Origin: a bacterium
Lineage (GTDB): Bacteria > Patescibacteria > JAEDAM01 > Absconditabacterales > Absconditicoccaceae
Direction of reading: 5' to 3'
DNA: 64,000 nt
Assembly (NCBI GenBank): GCA_017442645.1
Contig: JAFRZH010000013.1
Coordinates: 1-64,000, forward strand
Both the position numbers and the translations under genes were made by a program. Below the pieces are notes generated by a model. It did not search any database and was not told the origin of the DNA. It worked only from the letters and a program-made list of their open reading frames with translations. Every line of letters begins with the position of its first letter. Position 1 is the stretch's first letter. This document shows positions 30,082 to 42,034 of this stretch, piece by piece.

Positions 30082-30083
30082 GA

Positions 30084-30115
30084 GCACAAAAAAGGAGTGG
30101 TAAAACCCCACTCCT
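30084..30115 (-). terminator. Terminator of recJ
   Basis: AGGAGTGG pairs with CCACTCCT; on the minus strand the stem is followed by TTTTTT. It lies just after the rimO stop and serves the convergent recJ gene. The 180 bases between it and the recJ stop hold no recognisable gene. Confidence 0.7.
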
Positions 30116-30299
30116 AATTCAAGATAATTATATAATAAGCCTTTCAACGTCAATACCTTTCATCATAATGAGTCTTTACTACCACGAATTTTGAAAATTT
30201 TTCAACGAAGGATTTTTAGTTTTCTGGTGAATTCCTGCTTGTATCATTCTCATAAAAATCTGCATAACAATGCGAAAAAACAAGAAGAACAATCACCCG

Positions 30300-31955
30300 C
30301 TACTGCTCGATAAGTTCTTCTCCCACGATAAAATATCCCTTATTATAGCTATCTTCCTGGATTCTTCCAATTACATCAATCGTATCACATAAAATATGAT
30401 CACATTCATTTCCTTTTTTCCAGAAAATCACTTGAATGAGATTATTTCCTCGTTCTCCATAGATTTTCATGTGTCCCACTCAGACTTTTCCTATTTTTTC
30501 AATATTACCAATCTTAATATTCTCAAAAAGAAAGAGTGGTTCTTCATTTCCTTCTCCATACGGTGCAAATTGATCCAAAAATGCGATATTTTTCGGATTC
30601 CATTCTTCAGGAAGAATTTTTGTATCTACTACAATTTCCTTTTCAAAATCTTGATCTTTTAAAATCTCATCACAATACGCTTCCAATCTCTGACAAAGAA
30701 TTTCAAAGTTTTCGAGCTTTACAGTCAAACCTCAAGCCCCTTTATGTCCCCCGCACCTTTCCAATAATTCCTTATGAGCACTGAGCATATCGATCACGCT
30801 AAAATAATCAGGTCCTCTCAAACTCGCAGTTGCAATCCCTTGTTCGGGATCTTTTCTAAAAATCACGGAAGGTTTATTGTATTTTTCAGTCAATTTTCCT
30901 GCTATGATTCCAATGACTCCTTCATGAAAATTTTCACTTGCAACGATGAGAATTTTTTTGTCAAAATTGAGCGTTTCTTCGGCATATTTTACTCCATCTT
31001 CTTGAATTTTTCTTCTTTCATTATTGAGCTTTTCAAGTTTCTCCAAAAAAGGGAGTTGTTCAGCACCTTCATGCGTAAAGACATTTAAACTATCATACGG
31101 AGTTTCCATCCTTCCTCCTGCGTTAATCCTTGGAGCGATGGTAAATGCCACATCAGTACTTGTTAAATCTTTTTTGAAATTTAAAAAAGAGATAAAACCT
31201 GAAAGGGATTTGAGGGGGAGTCTCCTTTTATTGATAAGTTCGAGTCCTTTTTTGACGATAATCCTATTTTCCTCCAAAAGAGGTACGACATCGGCAATTG
31301 TTCCTATCGTTACCACAGGTAAAAAATATTGAAAAATCTGATTTTTTTCCTCTTTTGAAAAATTTGACTTCATAAGCATTGCAGAGATCACCTTGAACGC
31401 AACTCCAACTCCTGCCAGACTTTTGAAAGGATACTGTTTGCTACAATTGGGATTAATCACCGCATATGCTTCGGGAATCTGCTCCAAAATCTGATGATGA
31501 TCTGTAATAATCATTTCCATGCCAAGTTCTTTCGCATACCTTGCTTCCTCAATCGAAGTAATTCCGTTATCCACCGTAATAATAAGTTGTACTCCTTCCG
31601 ATTTCATTTCGTCAAGATGCTTATTTTTCAATCAATATCCGTCTTCTCTCCTGTTTGGATATTTGATGAAAATATTTTCACGATGTAAAAATTTCCTTAC
31701 AAATTCATATAAACAGAAACTTGAAGTCACTCCATCAACATCATAATCTCCAAAAATACAGATTTTTTCATTTTTTTTCAAAGCTTCGATGATACGATTG
31801 ACACCTTTCTCCATATCGTTCATCTGAAAGGGATCAAGCCAAACTTCATTAAATTTCGGCTCAAAAAAACTCTGATAATCAGCAATTCCTCTGATTTTCA
31901 ATAACCTTTCCAGAAAATTTAATTGATATTCCTCATTGAGAATTCTATATTTCAT
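30300..31955 (-). CDS. recJ: Single-strand DNA-specific exonuclease RecJ
   Basis: A 551-residue DHH-family nuclease. CIFGDYDVDGVTSSFCLYEF is motif I, LIITVDNGITS motif II, MIITDHHQILEQIPEAYAVINP motif III (DHH), TIGTIADVVPLLEENR motif IV, and the DHHA1 part has RINAGGRMETP and SLRGPDYFSVIDMLSAHKELLERCGGHKGA. It ends with a short OB-like domain. It digests 5' ends of ssDNA in recombination and mismatch repair. Three TGA are read as Gly (DGYGLKN, GAGGLTV, GKVGVGH). Confidence 0.93.
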
Positions 31956-32043
31956 CAGAGAAAAATAAAAAAAGAATAAAAGTCTGAATGAAACTCAAAA
32001 ATTAAATAAATTTCAACGTTTAAAAATATAAAGAAGCAGTCTT

Positions 32044-32097
32044 GAAAATCAACCACAATTATTTGACTAAACTTTCCTTTATACCCTCTTGATTTTC
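32044..32097. repeat. Inverted repeat upstream of the ABC exporter gene
   Basis: GAAAATCAA (32044-32052) and TTGATTTTC (32089-32097) with a 36-base loop, 22 bases before the ABC transporter ATG. It could be an operator or a leader hairpin. Confidence 0.35.
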
Positions 32098-32118
32098 AAC
32101 GATAAATAACTACAATAA

Positions 32119-33882
32119 ATGCCGTTTTACTCCATTCTCTCTTCCATGAAAACCACTTCCTTCTTCACCACCGTGAAAAGATTTTTTTCTCCCGTAAAAG
32201 GACATCCACGGTTCATATTAGCAAATACCTTGGCAAATTGTTTCTATTCGTTTTTTACCATTTTAACGGTTGAAGTATTCAAAAAAGCGACAGCTCTTAT
32301 ACAAAATAATGATTCAGAAGGAGTTCAAAAACTTATTCTAATTTATATTGGGATTATTGTAGTGTTTTTGATTTTTAATCGATTTACGAGGAATGTGGGG
32401 GCAAGTATGAGACATGATGGAAGATGGTTAATTCAACAAAAAATCTTCCCTCTTTTCTTTAAATTGGATAATACCAGTGTAGAAAGATTAGGAACCGGAA
32501 AATTACAAAGTATTATGGATAGAGCTTTAATGAATCGGAAAGAGCTTTTCGTAAAACTTACTCAAAAGCTTCCTGACCTCTTAGTTCTCATTATCTTTGT
32601 TGTTTATCAAATTTTCGAAATTGGAGGACGAAAATATCTTGGAATGTTTTTTGGAATATTTGCAGTTATTTTTTTGCTTGTTTCTCTTCTCAATAAAAAA
32701 GCATTACCTTTGAGACAAAAAAAAGAAACGATTTTCGCAGAACATAGTAGACAATTTGTCAAAATGATTATGTCGAAAATGGAGATTGTACAAAATCAGA
32801 AGGAACAAGCTGAACTTCAAAAAGATTTTAAGGTACTTCAAGATGTAAAAGCTTATGATTTAAAGGTAAATACCATTTGATGGTTTCTTTATTGGGTAGG
32901 GAATATTTTTTCTTTATTACTCAATATTTTTATCCTTTATTATGGTTGGACCATTATTGAACAGAGTGGTGAATTATCGCTCTTTGTAGGACTTCTGGCT
33001 TCTGCAACTCTTTTTCAAAAAGTGCTTGATAATTCCATTATTTTATACAAAGAATTTACCAATGAATTTACCGCTGTCCAGAAATTACGAGATACCTTTG
33101 ATGAAATTCCTCCTATGAAAAACAAAAATTCTGACATTCTTTTTCATTACAAAAAAGGAGAAATCTGTATTAAAAATCTTGGATTCAGTTATAACAAGGG
33201 AAATCCTGTTTTCGATGATTTTTCTCTTACGATTGAAGGAGGAAAGAAAACGGCTTTTGTAGGATTATCGGGAAGTGGGAAATCTACATTAATCAAATTG
33301 ATTGCTTGATATCTCTCTGCGGACCAAGGAGAAATCCTTGTTGATGGACAAAATATTCAGGAGATTAATATGTATGATTATTTTTCTCATATCGGATACC
33401 TCACTCAAGAACCTTCCGTTTTCGATGGAACGATTTATGATAACCTCATCTATGCTCTCAAAGAAAAACCAGAAGAATCTGAACTTTCAAAAGTAATTAC
33501 CCTTGCTAAATGTGAATTTATCTACGATTTCCCAGATGGACTTCAAACCGAAATCGGAGAAAAAGGAATCAGACTTTCTGGAGGTCAAAGACAGAGACTC
33601 GCCATTGCAAAAATTATGCTGAAAAATCCCGATATTATTCTCCTCGATGAACCTACTTCTGCACTTGATAGTTTCAATGAAGAAGAAATTTCTCAAGCAC
33701 TAAATCATCTTTTCCGTGGGAAGACCGTGATTATTATTGCTCACAGACTTCAAACCGTTAAAAATGCTGATAAGATTCTCTTATTTGAGTTTGGGAAAGT
33801 TGTAGAATCTGGAACTCACGAAGAACTTATCAAACTGAATGGAAAATATAAAAAGATGCTTGATTTACAGTCAGGTTTTTAG
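32119..33882 (+). CDS. ABC exporter, fused permease-ATPase half-transporter
   Basis: A 587-residue protein. Residues 1-330 hold six TM helices of an ABC_membrane domain. The nucleotide-binding domain has AFVGLSGSGKSTLIKLIAG (Walker A; final Gly is TGA), YLTQEPSVFDGTIYDNL (Q-loop), RLSGGQRQRLAIAKIML (signature), DIILLDEPTSALD (Walker B) and IIIAHRL (switch His). It would dimerise and export a lipid, peptide or drug; the substrate is unknown. ATG 32119 gives a nine-residue lead over the alternative ATG at 32146. Confidence 0.92.
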
Positions 33883-33904
33883 AGCTCTTTGTAAAAGAGA
33901 TTTT

Positions 33905-36409
33905 TTAGCGACGCTTGTATATGATATCATAAATTTTTTGTTCTTCTTCAGATAAATCGGGATCTTTAATTTTTCAGAGTTGTTGTTCTATTTCTATCAT
34001 TTCAGGTAAATTGTTTGCTCAGAAGGAATATTGCAATCGAATATCTCATTGATATTTTTTATTTATTTCGTCTTTTTGTTTTAGTAATTTGTTCTTTTCC
34101 TTTTGTATTTCAGGAGTGATACTATCTAATCAATCAATTTCGTTAAGTCTTGTTGTTATTGTACGATATTGAGTCCAATCTTCTTGCATTTTATTCTGAT
34201 AATCTTGTTTTATGTTAGCTATTTTTGTATATAATAGTTCTCTTATTATCTTATTCTCAAACATAGTTCTAATATTCTGAGTAATAAAACCTTTTTCAAA
34301 AGCAGTATCAAAATATTGCATATCTGATTCTTTCAATGTACCATATTGCATGTGTAAAATATTTGATAAAAAAGAGAGATAATTTGATTGGGTATAAAGA
34401 TTTCTCTCCAATTTAATTTCATATAATTTCAATGCTTTATTTTCTTGAAGATCAAAGAGTCTTTTTTCTTGTAATTCTACATTTCCTCCACTTTCTTGAA
34501 TAATCTTACAAATTTCTTCATAATATAACTTAAGATCTAACAATTCTGTTTCATATTCTTGCTCACTAATTAAATTATGTTCTTTCTGTTGTGTTAAAAT
34601 ATTGAGATTTTTTTCGTATTTAAGTCTTTCATATTCTAGCGAAAAAATAATTTTTTTATCCCTAATTTCAGGATATTTGTTTCGATATTCATCATCATTA
34701 ATTTCTCATTTATACGCTTTTTGTAATATACGATATTCTCTTTCAAAAATTTCATTGGCTTTTGCTCTAATGATCAATCGTTCAGATTTTAGTTGTAATC
34801 GTATATTATTATATTCTGTTGGACTGATTTTCCCCTTTTTTGCATTGATATATAAAATACTCATAAGCGTGGAGTATATGAGTCGTTTTTTGTAGTCTGA
34901 TGTTTTATCCTGGGGGGAAGTCTCTTGAAATTGAGAACATTCTTTTTTGATCTTCTCTTGATGATGTTTTATCTCTGGATTATTGCTTGGATCAAAAATG
35001 TCTTCAGAGAAGTATTGTCTTATATACTCTAACATTTTTTGTACATTAGGATCGTTATTCTCAGTATCTTGAATTAATTCTTCAATAAAAGCAGACGTAT
35101 TCTCTATTGGTAAAGTATTTTCTTCGCTTAGTTCTCATTTCCCATTGTCAATAGTAGATTCTTGTGTCCATGTCAAATGGCTATTTTGAAATTTTTGATA
35201 TTTTTTTTCTGAAGGATCCCAATTGAGAATTTTTACTACATTTTTATCATTGGTATCATATTTAAAAAATCTCTGAAAGATTAATTCATCACTATTTTTA
35301 CTTTCTTGTCTTAATTGTTTCACAATATTTAAAGTAATTTTCCCTGTATTATAAAATTTAATCCATTCATTTAAATGAGGGACATTTTGGTTATTTAAGA
35401 CAATATTTTTTGCTCTTTTTCGTGTCTCAATTAAAATTGCACGAGAATCTGCATAGAGTTCAAAGGAAAATCTATCATGCTCATTTCGGTCTTCGTTAAA
35501 CAGAAGATTTTGATCGATTGGTTTTCTTTTAGTATTTAATCTGTGAAATCTGCGATATGCTCACGATTCTTCTTGATATCGCCTTTCGTTATATCATGTA
35601 AGGAAATCTGTATACCCATCTCCTTCATGTGCCATTTCATGTGCAATAGTAAATTTATCATAGAAAGCTAAATAATCGCCTTTTAATGTAAATTCAAATC
35701 TTGTGTCTCAATTTAAAAGACGTGCACGAGAAGCTCCATCTCCATCTTGGTCTTTTACAATACTGTAAGTATATTGATGATTATAATTAGTAATATCCCA
35801 ATTTGAAAAAATTTTTCTTTGAGTCTTTTGAGTAAATTCTTGATAAGCTTCTCTCATTTGACTTAAAGACGTTGCAATACTTTCTTCTAAAACAGGATTT
35901 ACAAGAAGATTCTCTCTGAGATGATATCATTTAGAAAATTCAACAATTTCCTCATGTTGTACTGGTTCAAATACTTCTTCTCTTTGCATATAAAATTCTA
36001 CAAAATCTGACTTGTTATGTTCGTCAATTCCTAGTAGCAAATGTCATCAATTGTCTGTACGAAGTATTCCATTTGATCGTTCTTTAACTCCACCATATTT
36101 CATAAGATATTCTTTTAAATCTTGGGAAGAAATGTTTACTTCGTTTCATGATTTATCTTTTGTATAGACTTGTATTCTTCTTTCTAAAGTCTTTTTTTCT
36201 TCTTCCTTTGGATTTTTTATTTCTTTTCCCTTGTTATTGTAATATTTGATCTCCATTCTGAAAGTAATAGGATCTCATATCTCGAGATCAGGTGCTTCAA
36301 ATTTCTCTCAAAATACTTCAAAAGTATGGGAGAATTCTCCTTCCCGGTCGTCAAAATCACGTCGGTCAATGTGGTGAGATTCATGGGAACATGATTCAAG
36401 ATTAGACAT
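33905..36409 (-). CDS. Large putative zinc metallopeptidase (HExxH) with long helical tail
   Basis: An 834-residue protein assembled through more than ten TGA. Around residue 260 it has FTIAHEMAHEGDGYTDFL, an HExxH site in a helix with a nearby His/Glu environment, within a region of mixed alpha/beta sequence. From about residue 480 on it is charged, Gln/Glu/Lys-rich and helical (for example KKIIFSLEYERLKYEKNLNIL). There is no signal peptide and no TM segment, so it would act in the cytoplasm or leave by another route. I do not recognise a known family. Confidence 0.65.
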
Positions 36410-36608
36410 AATATTTATAAGAAGAAATAAAATAGTAATAATTAAGCAATGTTTATCGAGATTTTTTTAAAATAAAATTTTACCAATATTATATTGGAAA
36501 AGTAATGATAAAGCAAATTTGTGAAAACACTTTTAATGGTGAAAAAAAAACTTAATTTTTTAATAGAGAAATATATAATTAATTGATTTATTATCCCGAT
36601 AATAAACT

Positions 36609-37192
36609 ATGGAATTTTCTTATGAACTATTCTTACTAGGAATAAAAATGCTTATATCAAAATTTCTCCAGAAGGGAAAGTCCTTTTTTATCTTCCTCAA
36701 AGACTTCAATGAGATCAAGAACTTTGGCAAATCTTAGTACAAAAAGCTGAAAAATTACGAAAAAAACATCAAGCTCGTCCTAAAATTGAGAAACGAAATG
36801 AACAAGGAGTGTTATTATTTGGAGAATTTGTTGAGTGGGAGGAAATTACTCCCAAAGGGAAACCGAAATCAGAGAAAAAGATTAAAGAAATCCTTCTTGA
36901 ATATGTTACTGAATATGTTCAAATCTTTACTAAAAAAATCGGAATCCAGGCTCAAAAGATTATTATTAAGAAATCGAAAACGAAACGAGGATCTTGTTCC
37001 TATGATCAAAACTTAATGTTTAATTTATCCCTAGTTTTTCTTCCGAGTGAAAAGATTCAATATGTTGTTGCTCATGAAGTAGCTCATTTACAAGAAAAAA
37101 ATCATCAAGCGAGTTTTCGAAAGCTTGTTGCAAGTCTTTTTCCTCATTATCAAAGAGTAAGAAAAGAATTAAAAAATCTGATCATTCTGTAG
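36609..37192 (+). pseudogene. YgjP/SprT-like (DUF45) metallopeptidase with an apparent -1 frameshift
   Basis: The body is a good YgjP-like domain: RNKNAYIKISPEGKVLFYLP, KTKRGSCSYDQNLMFNLSLVFLP and YVVAHEVAHLQEKNHQASF (HExxH plus downstream His) with a TGA-Gly at QGDQ. That frame has no ATG, GTG or TTG at its 5' end. The natural start, ATG 36609 (MEFSYELFLL), is in another frame and joins smoothly only if one base is added near 36640-36645. Either a one-base deletion has damaged the gene, or the sequence contains an error. I know of no slippery site here. Confidence 0.65.
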
Positions 37193-37299
37193 GAAGTTTT
37201 CGTAATTTTAACCAATATCAACCAATACAATCAATCAATAACAATTTGATTTTTCAATGATTTTACATAGTATGATACGGAAAAGATCTTTATCCTTTC

Positions 37300-37833
37300 A
37301 TGATCATAGTCGATGAAAAAAACACTCTTTTGCATTCTGACTTTTCCTCTTTTCCTACTTGGAATTTTACAAGTAACGCACAAAGCGAAATTACGGTAGA
37401 TGAAGAACATTATCCTTATCTCTACTATTCAACCTTCTGGAAAACTTACGAAGATAATCATTACGGTTGGACCGTTGCTTACGAGGATATCCCAGTATTT
37501 TTGGAAAATAAATTGGAATATATGAACTTTTCAGAAAAAGAAAAATCTGACTTTCTTGAATATTGGATCCCAGGATTTCAACCAGGTTTTGTCTATTCCA
37601 TGAGTTTTAAATTCAATGAAGAATTTGAACCTTATGCACAATTAAATTTTAAAATTCAACCTAAACAGCTTTTCAGAATGTTTATGGAAGCTCATCAATT
37701 ACCTTTATGAACTACCGTCACCTACTCATCAGAACAGCCAGATAAATGGAATCATCTCTTACTAAAAAAAGCAGAAAGAAATGGAGATTTTATCGCCATT
37801 GAACGATGAGGAAAATTGGATAAAATTCAGTAG
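37300..37833 (+). CDS. Unknown 177-residue protein
   Basis: Not recognised. Aromatic- and acid-rich (EEHYPYLYYSTFWKTYEDN, GWTVAYEDIPVFLE, PGFQPGFVYSMSFKF), no signal peptide or TM, probably a compact alpha/beta domain. Two TGA near the C-terminus. The frame is open upstream with TGA-Gly (GFYIVGYGKDLYPF), so a TTG at 37246 is an alternative start. Shares a terminator with the convergent RNase J gene. Confidence 0.65.
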
Positions 37834-37839
37834 TTCTAA

Positions 37840-37878
37840 AAAAAAGCTCTTACGGATTTTCCATAAGAGGCTTTTTTT
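37840..37878. terminator. Shared terminator of convergent genes
   Basis: AAAAAAGC.CTTA.GGA and TCC.TAAG.GGCTTTTTTT form an 11-13-bp stem with A/T runs on both sides, between the 37300 gene and the RNase J gene. Confidence 0.8.
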
Positions 37879-39985
37879 ATTCTGTAATCATCTGTACATC
37901 ACTGGAATCAATTTCTTCAAATCCTCCATTTTCGACAGAAATATCTTCTAAATTTTCTGCTTGAGTAACTGTCGGATTTTTTGGATCTCTATTGATATAA
38001 ACATACATAATCATAAGCATTGGAGTTCTTCCAATAATATTGGTAATATGTTCACTTAAAGCATCTTTTAAAAGCTTGAGGTTCTCTTTGGTATCCATTC
38101 TCCTTTTATTATTGTCGAGATATCTTGCTTTTGCAAAGTTATAAATCTGAGTATGGATAGATTTGACTTCGCTCGAATACACAAATCCTCTGGATTCAAT
38201 TTGAATATTTCCCACAAGCTCTTTGGTCTTGGTGTCGATTTTGAAAATTAAAGCAACCACTCCATCTTCTGCCATAATTTCTCTAGCTTTCATCACATAT
38301 TCTCCTGAAAGATGTCCTTGTCCTTTTCCATCGATCATAACCGTATCAAGTTTTAATTTTTTATCAGAAAGAAGTACCACTTCATCATACATTTCGATAA
38401 TTTGTCCATTTTTGGGAAGGAGGATATTCTCTTCAGGGATTCTCATATCCATTGCTATTTTTTTATGAGTATGTCTCATAAGTGCTTCTCCATGGATTGG
38501 GGCAAAAAATTCTGGTTTTAAAAGTGCCATCATTTCTTTCATATCTTCTTGATAAGCGTGTCCAGAAGTATGAAGATCGAGGCTTGGATCATCTACCAGT
38601 TCAATTCCAAGATCTACGAGATTATTCATCAAAGCTCCTACCGCTTTTTCGTTTCCAGGAATCGTGTGAGAAGAGAAAATTACCACATCATCTTCTCTGA
38701 GAGAAAAATCTTTAAATTGATTGGTTGCCATTCTTACAAGAGCAGAAAATTCTTCCCCTTGGGATCAAGTACAAAGAATCATTACTCTTTCATCAGGAAG
38801 TTGATCAATTTCTCCTGAGACCATTCTAATCATTTCTTTTGGAACGGTGATATATCCAAGTTCTTGACAGAGTTGAATATTATTTACCATCGATCTTCCT
38901 GCAAGGAAAACCACTCTATTTTGTCTCACCGCACTTTCGATAATCTGAATAATTCTTCCAATATTAGAAGCAAAAGTTGAAACAATAATTCTTTGTCTTG
39001 CATGAGCATTGATTACTTTTTTGATGTTTTCTCCAATTACTTTTTCTGAAGGAGTATGTCCTGGAACTCTTGCATTAGTTGATTCTCCAAGATAAAGTTT
39101 CACTCCTTCTTGTCCAATTCTTGAGATTTTTCCTAAATCTGCTGGTTTATCAATTGCTGGGAGAAAATCGATTTTAAAGTCTCATGAATGAACAATTACT
39201 CCTTTGGGAGTATGGATTGCTAATCCCATTGCTTCTGGAATAGAGTGATTAACATGAAAAAATTCAATCAAGAAGGATCCTAATTTTACGATATCTAAAT
39301 CAGGATCTACGAGTCTATATCTAAAATTTTTTTGATCTTTATCATCAAGACTTTTCCTAATCAATCCCAAAGCCAAAGGTGTCGTATGTACTACAGGATA
39401 ATTAAGATCTCCAATAATATTTTTGATTGCTCCAATATGGTCCAAATGTCCATGAGTGATAAAAATTCCCTTAATATTCTTTTTTCTAGCAAGAAGATAA
39501 GAAATATCAGGAATAATATAATCTACCCCATGCATATCATAACTGGCAAATTGAAGTCCAGCATCGACAATAATAATCTCATCTTGATATTCGATAACGG
39601 TCATATTGATTCCAACTTCCTCTAGTCCTCAGAGTCCAAAAACTCTTACAGGGATTTCTCCTTTTTTTACGAGTTTTTTCATTTCATCAAGCGTTCTTTT
39701 TTCTGGAACCTCTCTGTGTTTCAAAAAGTTTTCTGAAGTGATTCTTTGAGGTTTTGTAGCTACTCTTGGTCTTCTTTCATGACTTAGTCTCGGAGATGAT
39801 TTCGGAGTAGAAGATTCAGATTTTTCTTCTTTTTTTCATCCTGTTGGAGAATAATTACTCGTCGAAGTATTTCTAGTCGCAGGTCTTCTCGTTCTATTGC
39901 TTTTTTTACTTAAATCGATAGAAATATTAGACTGCATAATGGTATCAGAACCTGTGTCCATTTCTTCTGTTTTTTTTAGAATCAT
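37877..39985 (-). CDS. rnj: Ribonuclease J
   Basis: A 702-residue metallo-beta-lactamase/beta-CASP ribonuclease. After a disordered Ser/Thr/Arg-rich N-terminus of about 110 residues comes VRVFGLGGLEEVGINMTVIEY, IFITHGHLDHIGA (HxHxDH zinc site), GFVYS-type and IHVSGH-like beta-CASP motifs (SLDLHTSGHAYQEDM, FFAPIHGEALMRHTH), and a C-terminal domain with EDGVVALIFKIDTKTKELVG. It is a 5'-3' exo/endoribonuclease central to mRNA decay. RNase Y is also present at 44.4 kb, giving a Bacillus-like RNA decay set. Few TGA, all at Gly. Confidence 0.93.
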
Positions 39986-40023
39986 TGTGTATAGTAAAAA
40001 TAAAATTTTATTCTTGTTAGTGT

Positions 40024-40575
40024 ATGATGGATAATTTTTTTACCACTTTGAGAGCATATTGTGAACAACTCCGTATTCCTCTTATTTCCAGAGAAACTCA
40101 AGCTTTTCTTGATGAACTTTTAGAGAAGAAAAGACCTCAAAGAGTTTTAGAAATCTGAGCTGCGGTCGGGTTTAGTTCGATTTTTATAGCTCAAAAAATT
40201 GCTTCACGATGAGGAGTTATTTCTAGTTTTGAAATTTGCTATCCTTCTTATCTACAAGCATTAAGAAATATTGAAAAGGCTCAAATCTCAAATATCACTC
40301 TTTATCCTTTTGATATTAATGAAATCCAATTAGAAGATTTTTTTTCTCAGAAATTTGATTTTGTATTTATTGATGCTCAAAAGAGCCAATATGGTGATTA
40401 TATGAAGAAAATACAAACACATCTCTCCAAAAAGAATACTCTTTTACTTGATGATGTCATAAAATATCAACACAAACTTGATTGATTATATTCATTTCTT
40501 TCAAAAAATCAACTTAATTACAAGATTTATGATACGGAGCCCGGAGATGGAGTAATGCTCATAGAAAATAATTAA
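40024..40575 (+). CDS. Class I SAM-dependent O-methyltransferase-like protein
   Basis: A 183-residue protein missed by the standard code. RVLEIGAAVGFSSIFIAQKI is motif I (Gly by TGA; family consensus is LEIGTxxGYS), FEICYPSYLQALRNIEKAQ is the acidic strand-2 region, FDFVFIDAQKSQY is the metal/substrate motif of the catechol/caffeoyl-CoA O-methyltransferase group, and LLLDDVIKY follows. Substrate unknown. Divergent from the RNase J gene by 38 bases. Confidence 0.82.
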
Positions 40576-40640
40576 AAAAAGATAAAAAATCTGACTCTCC
40601 ATTTTTGAAGGAATCATAATAGAAGAACAGCCTTTTTATC

Positions 40641-40669
40641 AAAAAAAGGAGTGATAAACTATCACTCCT
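40641..40669 (-). terminator. Terminator of the NAGPA-like gene
   Basis: AGGAGTGATA pairs perfectly with TATCACTCCT around AAC, and the minus strand continues TTTTTTT. Confidence 0.8.
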
Positions 40670-40711
40670 AATAGAGAATTGGGTATCATACATCTATAAA
40701 GCCACTATTTC

Positions 40712-41221
40712 TTAGGGATTACAAACATAGATTACCTGTGGAATAGTTCTGGCGTCCTTGTTAAATTCGAATTGATAAGCTAAAGAATTATCAGGATCCT
40801 TTGCAATCATTTGCGAAGAATCACTTCCATCTAGCATAATGATATTGCTAGCACTACAGCCTAAATCTATCAATTTATCTTTTGCATCGAAAATAGAGCC
40901 ACAATACGATAGAACATAAATCACCTCATTTTTATGGTAAGTATCGTTATCTTGATCCTTGATACCAATCAAGAGACGGTATTTAAATGAAGAAAGAGGA
41001 AAGTATTCATCAAATTCTGGGGTATCAGGATCATACCCACAGATCACAAAAGGAGACTGCAAACAATTATTAATATTATCCACATCATTCGACATGATTG
41101 GATAAGAAGCTATCCAAGCTTCTTGGGAAACAAAATTAAATCCTAATTTTCGTTTCCCCTGCTTCGAATTATCCGATCCAGTGGTTCGAAGGATACCTGC
41201 ATTTTTTACTAGAAAAGTCAA
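40712..41221 (-). CDS. NAGPA (phosphodiester glycosidase)-like domain, N-terminus uncertain
   Basis: About 170 residues. GCSASNIIMLDGSDSSQMI matches the end of the NAGPA domain, where LDGGGSS is usual; EVIYVLSYCGSIFDAKDKLIDLG is the helix before it. Full NAGPA domains are longer and begin with an N-G-x-F block not seen here. No ATG fits: the frame stays open upstream to 41290 and the first usable codon is TTG 41221. It may be 5'-truncated or have an unusual start. The family cleaves GlcNAc-1-phosphodiesters in envelope or lysosomal substrates. Confidence 0.5.
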   Translation of the reverse strand: MTFLVKNAGILRTTGSDNSKQGKRKLGFNFVSQEAWIASYPIMSNDVDNINNCLQSPFVICGYDPDTPEFDEYFPLSSFKYRLLIGIKDQDNDTYHKNEVIYVLSYCGSIFDAKDKLIDLGCSASNIIMLDGSDSSQMIAKDPDNSLAYQFEFNKDARTIPQVIYVCNP

Positions 41222-41302
41222 ATCTTTTTTATAAAAAAATCTTTTTTTTATAAACTTTACTTTATCATATCAAAATAGTAATTTTATGTTTTATGATAGT
41301 TA

Positions 41303-41614
41303 ATGAGTCGAGAAAGTCCTTTACATATTATTATAAACTCTTGTATTGGTGTTTTACTAATTATTTTTTTTGTTTTTGTTCTTGTATATCAAGCTCGTTG
41401 AAAAATTTGTTTTCATCCTTTAACCTATGGAGGACGAATTCTTATCAGCATCTTTTTTTTATATCGAGGAATACAAGATTGGTATGGTGATTATTGGTTT
41501 ATTTCAGAAAGAAATGTATTTATACTATGAAACATTCTTCAATCGATCCGATTAATTGGATGTCTTGTTTCATGTATTCAATTATTTTATTTGAAAAAGA
41601 AGAAAAAATGATAG
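41303..41614 (+). CDS. Small membrane protein (2-3 TM)
   Basis: A 103-residue protein with TM segments IIINSCIGVLLIIFFVFVLVYQA, GGRILISIFFLYRG and LGNILQSIRLIGCLVSCIQLFYL, then a poly-Lys tail ending G-stop. Three TGA. Its last codons overlap the start of the next gene (ATGATAG), so the two are translationally coupled. Function unknown. Confidence 0.55.
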
Positions 41615-41925
41615 TATCTTTCCCTGTTACCTCAGATTTTGAGCATTTCGCGGACAATCATTATTTTATATGAAGTCTCCTTTTTTTCTTATTTTGGATT
41701 TTACCATATCTTTTTCTTTTCATTCCAAACAACAAGGATAAAGATATGTCATTACCAATTCTTTGGATATATTTAGGAATAACATGTATCATTTCTGGTC
41801 GATATTCTTTGATGCGACATGCCCGAGTTACTACAATTTTCTGTTTAACACCCGTCATCCTTGTACTGATAAAAATTTTTCTCGTACGAAATAAGCAAAA
41901 AAAGAAACAAAAAAACTCACATTAA
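41608..41925 (+). CDS. Small membrane protein (3 TM)
   Basis: A 105-residue protein, MIVSFPVTSDFEHFADNHYFIG, then three hydrophobic segments (SLLFFLFWILPYLFLFIP, LPILWIYLGITCIISG, TTIFCLTPVILVLIKIFLV) and a Lys/Gln-rich tail. Starts inside the stop of the gene before it. The first TGA is read as Gly (YFIGSLL). No family recognised. Confidence 0.55.
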
Positions 41926-41973
41926 GAACAAAAAGAAAATTCATAATCGAATTTTTCAAATAAGATATAAAGC

Positions 41974-42021
41974 CTGATTCTTCATTATAATTAGTTCATG
42001 AACGAAGGATCAGACTTTTTT
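41974..42021. terminator. Terminator between convergent membrane-protein genes
   Basis: CTGATTCTTC pairs with GAAGGATCAG and is followed by ACTTTTTTT on the plus strand. Another AAARTCTGAY-type pair. Confidence 0.7.
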
Positions 42022-42034
42022 TACTTTTTTCAAT

